Shown in pieces: positions 1 through 4,915 of a stretch of 64,000 nt of DNA (positions are counted from its first letter, which is position 1; the number at the start of each line of letters is the position of its first letter). The stretch is from an uncultured Oscillospiraceae bacterium (lineage in GTDB: Bacteria > Bacillota > Clostridia > Oscillospirales > Oscillospiraceae): positions 1 through 64,000 of the forward strand of contig CAKUAS010000001.1 of the NCBI GenBank assembly GCA_934636655.1, read 5' to 3'. The notes below the pieces were generated by a model. It was given only the letters and a program-made list of their open reading frames with translations, made no database searches and had not been told where the DNA came from. The position numbers and the translations under genes are program-made.

Positions 1-8
1 TGTTTGCG

Positions 9-106
9 GAGGATCCGTGTTATTCTTAAGTCACAGATCCTCTCGGGTTTGGATTTACTTAACCGTGGCACGGCTTTAGTCGGTGGTGCCGCGGTTATTT
101 TTTGCT
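9..106. terminator. Hairpins at the left edge, possible rightward terminator
   Basis: Two inverted repeats are present. The first is at 9-19 with 32-42. The second is an imperfect stem at about 60-69 with 88-97, followed on the plus strand by a T-rich tract at 98-105. The second would stop transcription arriving from the left and overlaps the end of the leftward gene 76-249, consistent with a convergent junction. Nothing else is seen in the first 75 bases. Confidence 0.4.
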
Positions 107-249
107 TTTATGTGGTATGTTGCGCCCCATGCTTTCCGGGCGCATTTTTCGCATCTTGCGTTCTTCAGCTGCCCCGGCAGCTCCTCAAGGTCATAGCCCT
201 GGGCCATATCTGCGGCGCACGCAAAGCATAAATACAGTGTTCTTTCCAT
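76..249 (-). CDS. Small phage protein with two CxxC motifs
   Basis: A 57-residue protein starting at ATG 249, with an AGGAG-type ribosome binding site a few bases upstream that overlaps the end of the preceding gene. Two CxxC pairs (CFAC near residue 8 and CEKC near residue 33) suggest a zinc knuckle, or at least paired cysteines. It is the last visible gene of the leftward run and its 3' end lies in a hairpin. The family is not recognised. The call rests on start signals, tight spacing (two bases to the previous stop) and the regular cysteine spacing. Confidence 0.6.
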   Translation of the reverse strand: MERTLYLCFACAADMAQGYDLEELPGQLKNARCEKCARKAWGATYHIKAKNNRGTTD

Positions 250-251
250 GC

Positions 252-464
252 TCAGTTCTCCTCGTAGCCCTGCAAAAGGGCGATAGTTTTCAGCATGCCG
301 CGCACAAAGCTGCGGTCATCGCTGTTGAGCTCTCCGTAGGTTTTCGTCGCGTAGTCGAGAACGTCGAGAATGTCGCCAATCTTGTTGAGCCACCGCAGCT
401 GTGCTGCGTTCCAGCCGATGAAGAAAGCGACGACCACGGCCGCAACGCATATAATGATCTTCAT
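252..464 (-). CDS. Small membrane protein of prophage
   Basis: A 70-residue protein with an N-terminal hydrophobic segment (about residues 2-20, ending FFIGW) followed by a charged, probably helical tail containing NKIGDILDVLDYATKTYGE. It begins immediately after the stop of the cell wall hydrolase gene and is probably translated with it. Its position beside a hydrolase suggests a lysis accessory or holin-like role, but it has only one membrane segment and no family is recognised, so this is inference from position. Confidence 0.6.
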   Translation of the reverse strand: MKIIICVAAVVVAFFIGWNAAQLRWLNKIGDILDVLDYATKTYGELNSDDRSFVRGMLKTIALLQGYEEN

Positions 465-989
465 TTAATAGTCCTCCCTGAAATGATTTGTTTCGCCGTC
501 GCCGGTGAACCACAGATACCCGCTCGGCAGCTCCCGCTGAACCTGCGCGCCCTGCTTTTCCATGCTCCAGCGTGTAAGCACATCCAACGCCACGGCGTAT
601 AGCCTGTCCAGCACCGGGAAAGTGGAGCTGTAGCCGTAAAACTGCCCCGGCGCGGACACAGCGCCGATGATAGTATTGGGAAAGCGCGGATCGTCCACGC
701 GATTTAATACGCACCACACGCACTTTGCCTGATTATCTGTCGTGCAGCCCCTCGCCTCGCCGTACAGCATCCGGGCGAGAGCGACAACGTCGGCCTCGGT
801 GAAATACATTTCGTATTCCGGCTCCGGCGCTTTGGCCACCGTCACGATGCACAGCCCGTCGGCGTTTACCTCCGGTGCCACAGCCTGCGGCTCCTCCGGC
901 TTGTCCGCGCCGAGCGCACAGGCGATAAGTACGAGAAATGCTATGAGCGCGGCGCACAGGAACGTTATTGCTATGTAGAAATTCTTCAT
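465..989 (-). CDS. SleB-type cell wall hydrolase, likely lipoprotein
   Basis: A 174-residue protein. The first 24 residues form a hydrophobic leader ending in LIAC, which fits a lipobox with Cys24. From about residue 63 comes a Hydrolase_2/SleB-like domain with the hallmark LARMLYGEARG, in which Glu78 is the expected catalytic acid, then the NQAKCVWCVLNRV segment and a QFYGY motif. The family cleaves peptidoglycan glycan strands and occurs both in spore cortex lysis and in phages. ATG 989 is chosen because GGAGG lies just upstream; it overlaps the stop of the preceding gene (ATGA). A role in phage lysis or host wall remodelling is likely. Confidence 0.85.
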   Translation of the reverse strand: MKNFYIAITFLCAALIAFLVLIACALGADKPEEPQAVAPEVNADGLCIVTVAKAPEPEYEMYFTEADVVALARMLYGEARGCTTDNQAKCVWCVLNRVDDPRFPNTIIGAVSAPGQFYGYSSTFPVLDRLYAVALDVLTRWSMEKQGAQVQRELPSGYLWFTGDGETNHFREDY

Positions 990-1111
990 TGCCGCCTCCG
1001 CTTTGCGCATTCGGCCTCGGCCGTGTCGGCAAACCAAACAAGCGCTGAGACAGCGCCGCCGACGGCGAAAACAACGCCCATGACGGCCAGGCAAAACCAA
1101 AACAGTATCAT
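986..1111 (-). CDS. Tiny membrane protein (41 aa)
   Basis: A 41-residue protein consisting of one hydrophobic helix (about residues 2-28) and a basic C-terminal tail ending KRRRQ. A strong AGGAGGAG site precedes ATG 1111. It overlaps the upstream gene by four bases and the hydrolase gene downstream by four bases, so the three are translationally coupled. The layout, a short helix plus charged tail beside a cell wall hydrolase, resembles small phage lysis proteins, but no family can be named. Confidence 0.6.
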   Translation of the reverse strand: MILFWFCLAVMGVVFAVGGAVSALVWFADTAEAECAKRRRQ

Positions 1112-1266
1112 TTGCGCTCCTCCTTTATGATCTCTATGTCTTCCGCGGGCACAAGCTTGCTCTTGCCCTTGTAGTTTATCTCGACTAAACCTCCCTCGAG
1201 GCCCAGCCGCAGCACCGTGCAGCGCGTATCGCGCCACAGGCAGATTAGCTTTTTAGGCCAGCGCAT
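1108..1266 (-). CDS. Small hypothetical prophage protein (52 aa)
   Basis: A 52-residue protein beginning MRWPKKLICLW and ending IIKEERK. It starts at ATG 1266 with a GGTGAG site upstream and ends in an ATGA overlap with the next gene. The middle reads as short beta strands (GLVEINYKGKSKLVPAEDIE), resembling a small SH3-like or barrel protein; this is a guess from strand pattern only. No function is assigned. Confidence 0.5.
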   Translation of the reverse strand: MRWPKKLICLWRDTRCTVLRLGLEGGLVEINYKGKSKLVPAEDIEIIKEERK

Positions 1267-1276
1267 AACGCTCACC

Positions 1277-1639
1277 TCAGTACGGCAGCAGCGCCGCGTC
1301 GAGGATGAGGAAAACGCCCTCGGGCTCGTCCCGCTCGGTTTTTTCGAGCTCCGCGATCTCCTCGTCGCTCAGATAGTTCCTGCCGAACTCCCAAACGAAT
1401 TTGTTAACGTCCCAGCCCTGCTCGCGCATGACCTTCTTCTGCGCCCAGCGCTGAAGCTCCGCTCTCGTTTCGCTGCACTGGTGCGCGGCTCTCGGGCCGT
1501 ATTCGTGGCACTCGTGGTGGCACAGGTCGACTACCAGGCCGTATTTCTCGCTCTTTTTCCGCAGACCGCCGCCGAAAACATGGTGGCGGTCCAGCGGATC
1601 CGAGCTTCCGTTCTTTCCGCAAAGGAAGCATTCTCTCAT
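1277..1639 (-). CDS. HNH-like zinc-binding phage protein
   Basis: A 120-residue protein with an N-terminal CxxC pair (ECFLCGK), a DRHHVFGG segment and a CHHECHEYGP segment. This Cys/His layout is that of small phage HNH-type proteins often annotated as putative recombination or nuclease proteins. DRHHVFGG would supply the beta-beta-alpha metal histidines. The C-terminal half is acidic and helical. ATG 1639 follows a GAGAGGAAAA site. Nuclease activity is inferred from the family look only; a structural zinc-binding role is the alternative. Confidence 0.6.
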   Translation of the reverse strand: MRECFLCGKNGSSDPLDRHHVFGGGLRKKSEKYGLVVDLCHHECHEYGPRAAHQCSETRAELQRWAQKKVMREQGWDVNKFVWEFGRNYLSDEEIAELEKTERDEPEGVFLILDAALLPY

Positions 1640-1651
1640 GTTTTCCTCTCC

Positions 1652-1855
1652 TTACTGCGCCTCCGGCTGTCCGTAGCGCGCATAGTATTCCTCGGGATGG
1701 TTTCTGTAGTAGTCGTTGACGGTCTGGGCGATCCGCTCTGTCCAGACCCTGCGGCAGTATGCCAGCTGCTCCGCCGTCAGGCTCTCAAGCGGAACCGCCT
1801 CCGCGCCGTCTATCTCTACCATGCAGCAATATGTAAGCTCTTTTCTCTTTGCCAT
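1652..1855 (-). CDS. Hypothetical prophage protein (67 aa)
   Basis: A 67-residue protein beginning MAKRKELTYCCMVEIDG, followed by a helical region rich in aromatic residues (VNDYYRNHPEEYYARYG). A GGGAGGAAAAC site precedes ATG 1855. It is the first gene of the compact leftward run 1,855 to 76 and follows a repeat-bearing spacer. The sequence looks like a short host-takeover or replication-associated phage protein, but no family is recognised. Confidence 0.6.
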   Translation of the reverse strand: MAKRKELTYCCMVEIDGAEAVPLESLTAEQLAYCRRVWTERIAQTVNDYYRNHPEEYYARYGQPEAQ

Positions 1856-1870
1856 GTTTTCCTCCCTTCT

Positions 1871-2052
1871 TATTGCCTTCCCCTTGCGTAAGGGAAGTGA
1901 TTGGATTGGCTCCCCTGCGTAAGGGGAGCTGTCAGCAAAGCTGACTGAGGGGTCGTTAGGACGCAGTTATTGTGCTGATTTAGTGCAAAATCTCGTCTGC
2001 ACCCTTGCCTTCCCCTTGAGAGGAAGGTGTCAGCGAAGCCGACGGATGAGGT
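1871..2052. repeat. Two copies of a short palindromic (REP-like) repeat
   Basis: Copy 1 (about 1,873-1,955) contains three stems: CTTCCC/GGGAAG, GCTCCCCT/AAGGGGAGC (1,909-1,929), and GTCAGC/GCTGAC (1,931-1,944). Copy 2 (about 2,007-2,050) has CCTTCC/GGAAGG and GTCAGC/GCCGAC. Both share the arrangement 'CCCCTT, short stem, GTCAGC-AAGC-GAC-GA'. Repeats of this shape are scattered in Faecalibacterium-like genomes. They fill the 1,856-2,082 spacer, which holds no gene. Confidence 0.6.
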
Positions 2053-2082
2053 GATAAAAGTCTATTCCCCGCCCGGCAAGTC

Positions 2083-2232
2083 CTATGACGCCCCGCGCTC
2101 GATGATATTCTGCGCCATGATCATGCCGTCGGCGACGGCTATCCATAGTGCTTGCTGCTCATCGTTCATTTTCTTGAGCTTGTCGGATATGCTGTCCATT
2201 AATTCTTTTTCGCCTTTGTTTATGGTGTCCAT
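2083..2232 (-). CDS. Small helical prophage protein (49 aa)
   Basis: A 49-residue, mostly helical protein (MDTINKGEKELMDSISDKL at the start) with a C-terminal AVADGMIMAQNIIERG segment. AGGAG lies eight bases before ATG 2232. It forms the leftward member of a divergent pair with the gene at 2,298; the start sites face each other across promoter cassette A. No family recognised. The good ribosome binding site and the consistent cassette architecture support it. Confidence 0.55.
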   Translation of the reverse strand: MDTINKGEKELMDSISDKLKKMNDEQQALWIAVADGMIMAQNIIERGAS

Positions 2233-2297
2233 GCTTTTCTCCTTTCTTGCGAATGGTTTCTGTAGTTGCTATAATCTCCTCGAAAGGAGGTGTTTTC
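2233..2297. promoter_or_regulatory. Bidirectional promoter cassette A
   Basis: Rightward promoter: -35 TTGCGA, 17-base spacer, -10 TATAAT (2,269-2,274), then the block CTCCTCGAAAGGAGGTG that carries the ribosome binding site for GTG 2298. The transcript would start a few bases before the Shine-Dalgarno sequence. Leftward, AGGAG serves ATG 2232. This is the most diverged of the cassettes; B, C and D also share the left arm. Confidence 0.7.
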
Positions 2298-2573
2298 GTG
2301 TTTGATAATGAGCCCTGGCATCCCGACCAGCTTGAGGACTACAAGCGCCTGACCACCGATGCCGAGCGCCTGCGCTTCTTTGAGTGCAACGGCGTTGACC
2401 CCGATCACATGGCCGAATGGCGGCGCTTAAGGTTTCCTCAGCCGCCGAAGCCGGAGCCTGAGCCACCTGCTTCTGCCGAGAAGCCAAAGCAGGAGCCCGT
2501 CTGGTATAAGTCTCCGGGCTTTTGGGTCGGCGTCGTCGGCGCTGCCGCCGGCGTCATAGCCCTTTTCAGGTAA
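2298..2573 (+). CDS. Small prophage protein with C-terminal membrane helix
   Basis: A 91-residue protein starting at GTG 2298, seven bases after AGGAGGTG. Residues 1-45 are charged and contain WHPDQLEDYKRLTTDAER. A proline/glutamate-rich linker follows (about 48-70), and the last 18 residues (FWVGVVGAAAGVIALF) form one membrane helix, suggesting a tail-anchored protein facing the cytoplasm. It is transcribed from cassette A and overlaps the convergent gene 2,427-2,879 by 147 bases. Function unknown. Confidence 0.6.
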   Translation: MFDNEPWHPDQLEDYKRLTTDAERLRFFECNGVDPDHMAEWRRLRFPQPPKPEPEPPASAEKPKQEPVWYKSPGFWVGVVGAAAGVIALFR

Positions 2574-2879
2574 GTACAAGGCGCATTTTCGTTTTCTGTC
2601 GCCGACGTCGGCCTTGCGTATCATGCACACGATGCGCCCCGTCGGAAGGTATTCGCCGCACCAGTCGTAAGTCTCGTTTTTTAAAAACAGCTCCTTGCTT
2701 CTTGCGCAGCTCTCGCAGGCGCGGACGTGTGCAGCTCCGCAGAGCTTGTCCGAGCCCCAGACCGCGCCGCCGTATTTGCGGCACAGGCCTTGCCCGTAAT
2801 ACCTCTTTCCGAAGTCCTTATCTCCGATCCTTGAGTCTACATATGCTTCTTCGTAATACACGCAGTCTTTGCACTGCAT
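2427..2879 (-). CDS. Cysteine-rich phage protein with antisense 3' overlap
   Basis: A 150-residue protein. The first 110 residues contain many cysteines: CKDC at residues 3-6, then single cysteines and CESC, in a pattern consistent with a multi-zinc fold. The remaining 40 residues are Arg/Leu-rich (WLRLRLRRLRKP at the end) and are encoded opposite the proline-rich part of the convergent gene 2,298-2,573. That tail is probably a run-on extension after loss of an earlier stop, or fortuitous. ATG 2879 follows the strong GGAGGTGAGG of cassette B. No family is recognised. Confidence 0.55.
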   Translation of the reverse strand: MQCKDCVYYEEAYVDSRIGDKDFGKRYYGQGLCRKYGGAVWGSDKLCGAAHVRACESCARSKELFLKNETYDWCGEYLPTGRIVCMIRKADVGDRKRKCALYLPEKGYDAGGSADDADPKARRLIPDGLLLWLLGRSRWLRLRLRRLRKP

Positions 2880-2951
2880 CCGTTCCTCACCTCCTCTCAC
2901 TTGTTAATAACTTATCTGCTTGCTATAATCTCCCCGAAAGGAGGTGTTACC
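2880..2951. promoter_or_regulatory. Bidirectional promoter cassette B
   Basis: Rightward promoter: -35 TTGTTA (2,902-2,907), exactly 17 bases, -10 TATAAT, then CTCCCCGAAAGGAGGTG and ATG 2952. The left arm, CCTCACCTCCTCTCAC read on the plus strand, is the ribosome binding site (GGAGGTGAGG) for the leftward ATG 2879. The sequence is almost identical to cassettes C and D over its full length of about 72 bases. The -35 overlaps a TTAATAA motif similar to the repressor half-sites near 4,304-4,386. Confidence 0.8.
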
Positions 2952-3131
2952 ATGTATGCCAAAGCCTTTGTCGGTTATTGTGAAAAGCTCGGCCGGAAAA
3001 TACCCGTCTGCACGCATTACACAGATGACGGCCTTGTTCTTCAGGTCGATTGCCCTCACGCATCATGCCGGCACGAGAAGCTCTGCCGGCTGTACCGTGA
3101 TGCGTCCGCGCCCGATATCAGGGATACTTGA
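2952..3131 (+). CDS. Small Cys/His-rich prophage protein (59 aa)
   Basis: A 59-residue protein starting at ATG 2952 behind AGGAGGTG. It carries a run of possible metal ligands (CTHYTDD, then CPHASCRHEKLCRLY), suggesting a small zinc-binding fold. It is driven by cassette B and ends 14 bases inside the convergent gene 3,118-3,363. No family is recognised. Confidence 0.6.
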   Translation: MYAKAFVGYCEKLGRKIPVCTHYTDDGLVLQVDCPHASCRHEKLCRLYRDASAPDIRDT

Positions 3132-3363
3132 GCTCTTCTCCTGATTTAGGCTCATAGAACATTGACCACGGCTCAGGCAGCGGGCACACAACGCCGCTGT
3201 CTATCTCGGCCTCGCACATGACCCTCAGCGTCAGCTCCGGCACCCGCTTCTCGTATGCGTTCTGCTCTAATTTGAAGCCGATCACACCGTCGAGCCGTTT
3301 GCCGTCAATGTATATTTCCGCTCTGCCGCTCGAGCTGCCGCGTATCTTCACCCTGCACAGCAT
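3118..3363 (-). CDS. Hypothetical prophage protein (81 aa)
   Basis: An 81-residue protein, mostly beta-like (LCRVKIRGSSSGRAEIYIDGKRLDG at the N-terminus), followed by LTLRVMCEAEID and a proline-containing tail. ATG 3363 follows the GGAGGTGAGG of cassette C. The fold suggested is a small sandwich or SH3-like protein. No function is assigned. It forms a divergent pair with 3,436-3,603. Confidence 0.6.
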   Translation of the reverse strand: MLCRVKIRGSSSGRAEIYIDGKRLDGVIGFKLEQNAYEKRVPELTLRVMCEAEIDSGVVCPLPEPWSMFYEPKSGEELKYP

Positions 3364-3435
3364 CCGTTCCTCACCTCCTCTCGCTTGTCAATAACTTATC
3401 CGCTTGCTATAATCTCCCCGAAAGGAGGTGTTTTT
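3364..3435. promoter_or_regulatory. Bidirectional promoter cassette C
   Basis: Rightward promoter: -35 TTGTCA, 17-base spacer, -10 TATAAT, then CTCCCCGAAAGGAGGTG leading to GTG 3436. The left arm supplies GGAGGTGAGG to the leftward ATG 3363. It differs from cassette B at only a handful of positions although the flanking genes are unrelated. Confidence 0.8.
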
Positions 3436-3603
3436 GTGGATATCGATGCTCAGGAGCTGCGTCATGCCGTCTATAACTACACTCTTGAATCCCGGCGTAT
3501 AGCTCCTCCCGGCTCTCCCGCGACGGTCGATGATATCGACCGTCTTGTAAGAGAGACCGCTCGCTTGCTCAATGTATTTATCAAAGAGCTTGAAGATGCT
3601 TGA
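3436..3603 (+). CDS. Small helical prophage protein (55 aa)
   Basis: A 55-residue acidic, helical protein starting at GTG 3436 behind AGGAGGTG, ending LLNVFIKELEDA. It is driven by cassette C and stops 18 bases before the end of the convergent gene 3,622-3,780. Possibly a two-helix bundle. No family is recognised. Confidence 0.55.
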   Translation: MDIDAQELRHAVYNYTLESRRIAPPGSPATVDDIDRLVRETARLLNVFIKELEDA

Positions 3604-3621
3604 GCTTCCCCGGAAAGATCG

Positions 3622-3780
3622 TCAGTTGCCGCTGACGGTCTTTTCTCTTATCGTCACGACGCCCAGATTTCTGAGCTCTTCGTAGCACTTGCTTATCTCA
3701 TCCTGCGCCGCAGTCAGCCGGTCAAGGATTTCCGCGACCTTGCCCTCGGGGATCTCAATTGCAATGCCGTATTTGTTCAT
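3622..3780 (-). CDS. Small coiled-coil prophage protein (52 aa)
   Basis: A 52-residue protein with a central amphipathic helix (VAEILDRLTAAQDEISKCYE) followed by a short strand-like end (GVVTIREKTVSGN). ATG 3780 follows the GGAGGTGAGG of cassette D. Divergent with 3,853-4,194. No family is recognised. Confidence 0.55.
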   Translation of the reverse strand: MNKYGIAIEIPEGKVAEILDRLTAAQDEISKCYEELRNLGVVTIREKTVSGN

Positions 3781-3852
3781 CCGCTCCTCACCTCCTCTCA
3801 CTTGCTAATGGTTTATTTGCTTGATATAATCTCCTCGAAAGGAGGTGTTACC
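3781..3852. promoter_or_regulatory. Bidirectional promoter cassette D
   Basis: Rightward promoter: -35 TTGCTA, 17-base spacer, -10 TATAAT, then CTCCTCGAAAGGAGGTG leading to ATG 3853. The left arm supplies the ribosome binding site of ATG 3780. The -35 lies inside TTGCTAATGG, which contains the CTAATG half-site of the repressor operators near 4,340-4,386, so repressor control of this cassette is plausible. Confidence 0.8.
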
Positions 3853-4194
3853 ATGAAAAAGAAACTGCCAGAATACACATTATCTGATACTGATGTTCAG
3901 GCTATTATCGCAGCGCTGCCGCTTATCCTTCTTGTTGAAACAGACACAGAAGAGCAATATGAATTAAACGAAATATGCTGCGAATTGGCAGCCGCTAAGC
4001 TGATTGCCAAATCAACCGGCTTTACAGCTAACGAACTCCGAGTGATCTACTCTTCCGTTGCACTTGCAAATCAATATCTCGCCGGTAAATGGGACCTCGA
4101 TGTTACGGCCGAAGAAAAGGAAGAACTGAAGAAGTACATGTTTACCTACATCAAGCTTGAAAAGGCTCTCGCTCCTCATTTTCCGCGCCTTTAA
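3853..4194 (+). CDS. Helical prophage protein (113 aa)
   Basis: A 113-residue, all-helical, acidic protein starting at ATG 3853. It has a hydrophobic stretch at about residues 17-29 (AIIAALPLILLVE) and two later helices (LNEICCELAAAKLIAKSTGF and an AEEKEELKKYM segment). It is the largest plus-strand gene of the cassette region and is driven by cassette D. Its last 44 bases overlap the convergent gene 4,151-4,285. Function unknown. Confidence 0.6.
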   Translation: MKKKLPEYTLSDTDVQAIIAALPLILLVETDTEEQYELNEICCELAAAKLIAKSTGFTANELRVIYSSVALANQYLAGKWDLDVTAEEKEELKKYMFTYIKLEKALAPHFPRL

Positions 4195-4285
4195 ATTTCA
4201 GCTGCACCCACGCCTCTCTCTGCTCGCTCCAATTTTCGTTTATGAGCCGGGAGAGGTCTTTTGTCATCCGGTCTGTCTGCTTCAT
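4151..4285 (-). CDS. Small prophage protein, first gene of leftward early unit
   Basis: A 44-residue charged helical protein (MKQTDRMTKDLSRLINENW at the start) from ATG 4285, with GGAGGTGAG a few bases upstream in a sequence matching the left arm of cassettes B-D. It is the first gene behind the leftward promoter at 4,333-4,361. Very short and without a recognised family; supported by signals and position only. Confidence 0.45.
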   Translation of the reverse strand: MKQTDRMTKDLSRLINENWSEQREAWVQLKFKGAENEEREPFQA

Positions 4286-4441
4286 TCTCTCACCTCCTCT
4301 CACTCGCTAATGACCTTGCATTAGTCGCTTATAATATAGCATTAGTCTCTAATGGTGTCAAGCTTTATTTTTATTAGTAGCTAATATTTTTTCTTGACTT
4401 TTCGTAGCCAGTGTGCTTTAATTTCGCTGAGGAGGTTTGAA
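4286..4441. promoter_or_regulatory. Lysogeny switch: operators and divergent promoters
   Basis: Leftward promoter on the minus strand: TTGACA (4,356-4,361), 17 bases, TATATT (4,333-4,338). Rightward promoter for the repressor: TTGACT (4,394-4,399), 17 bases, TTTAAT (4,417-4,422). Operators: CATTAG-N3-CTAATG at 4,340-4,354, perfectly symmetric and lying inside the spacer of the leftward promoter; TATTAG-N3-CTAATA at 4,372-4,386; an imperfect copy at 4,319-4,332; a half-site CTAATG at 4,307-4,312. This is the layout expected when the repressor at 4,442 shuts off leftward early transcription and controls itself. Confidence 0.75.
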
Positions 4442-4834
4442 ATGGACAATATAAACTCACGCATCTGTCGGCTGATCACCGAGCTCAGCATGACTAAGAC
4501 TTCTTTTGCAAAAGCATTGAACCTGTCGCAGCCCTTTGTTTCTCAAATTTGCACAGGATATTCTCAGCCAAGCGAGCGAACTATTTTAGATATCTGCCGC
4601 GAGTTCAACGTCAATGAGCAGTGGCTGCGCTCCGGCGAGGGGGATATGTTCCTCAGGCTTTCCCGCAATGACGAGATTGCCGCCTATGTCGCCCGCGTCA
4701 TGAAGGACGAAAGCGCATATTATCAGCAGAAAATGCTTCTCTTTTTCTCGCGTCTTTCCCCCGAAATGCTAAAAAAGCTTGAAGAAGTCGCCGAGGATAT
4801 CCTCTCCGAGCCAAAAAAAGAGCAGAAAGATTGA
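4442..4834 (+). CDS. XRE-family CI-like repressor
   Basis: A 130-residue protein starting at ATG 4442 after GAGGAGG. A helix-turn-helix spans about residues 16-45 (TKTSFAKALNLSQPFVSQIC), followed by the typical REFNVNEQWLRSGEG segment of phage repressors and Clostridium XRE proteins, then a helical C-terminal region. No LexA-like Ser-Lys protease domain is present, so induction by RecA-stimulated cleavage is not expected from this protein alone. It faces the operators at 4,319-4,386. A perfect terminator overlaps its stop codon. Confidence 0.85.
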   Translation: MDNINSRICRLITELSMTKTSFAKALNLSQPFVSQICTGYSQPSERTILDICREFNVNEQWLRSGEGDMFLRLSRNDEIAAYVARVMKDESAYYQQKMLLFFSRLSPEMLKKLEEVAEDILSEPKKEQKD

Positions 4835-4851
4835 TCTTTCTGCTCTTTTTT
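4814..4851 (+). terminator. Intrinsic terminator of the repressor gene
   Basis: Perfect stem AAAAAAGAGCAGAAAGAT paired with ATCTTTCTGCTCTTTTTT around a two-base loop, with a T tract on the plus strand. It includes the stop codon of the repressor gene. The A-rich left arm would make it work in both directions. Confidence 0.85.
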
Positions 4852-4852
4852 G

Positions 4853-4881
4853 TTGTCAGCAATTGCTATATGTGATATATT
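4853..4881 (+). promoter_or_regulatory. Promoter of the SWIM-Mrr unit
   Basis: TTGTCA at 4,853-4,858, a 17-base spacer, and TATATT at 4,876-4,881. Transcription would begin near 4,888 and give a leader of about 28 bases before TTG 4916. It lies directly behind the repressor terminator, so the downstream genes can be expressed in the lysogen independently of the repressor transcript. Confidence 0.7.
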
Positions 4882-4915
4882 GTTGTCATGTTTAGGAAAG
4901 AGAGGTGTGCCGCTT

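Noticed and set aside
4..602. Two plus-strand frames at the left edge
   Set aside because: They are opposite the small membrane protein and hydrolase genes, which have good start signals and recognisable domains; the plus frames lack ribosome binding sites.
2233..3852. CRISPR-like array, because of regularly spaced repeats of about 70 bases
   Set aside because: The repeats are 420-650 bases apart, contain promoter and ribosome binding sequences, and the spacers are coding; no cas genes are present.
4442..4834. LexA/CI-type repressor cleaved under SOS
   Set aside because: The C-terminal part is short and helical, without the Ala-Gly cleavage site or the Ser/Lys dyad.
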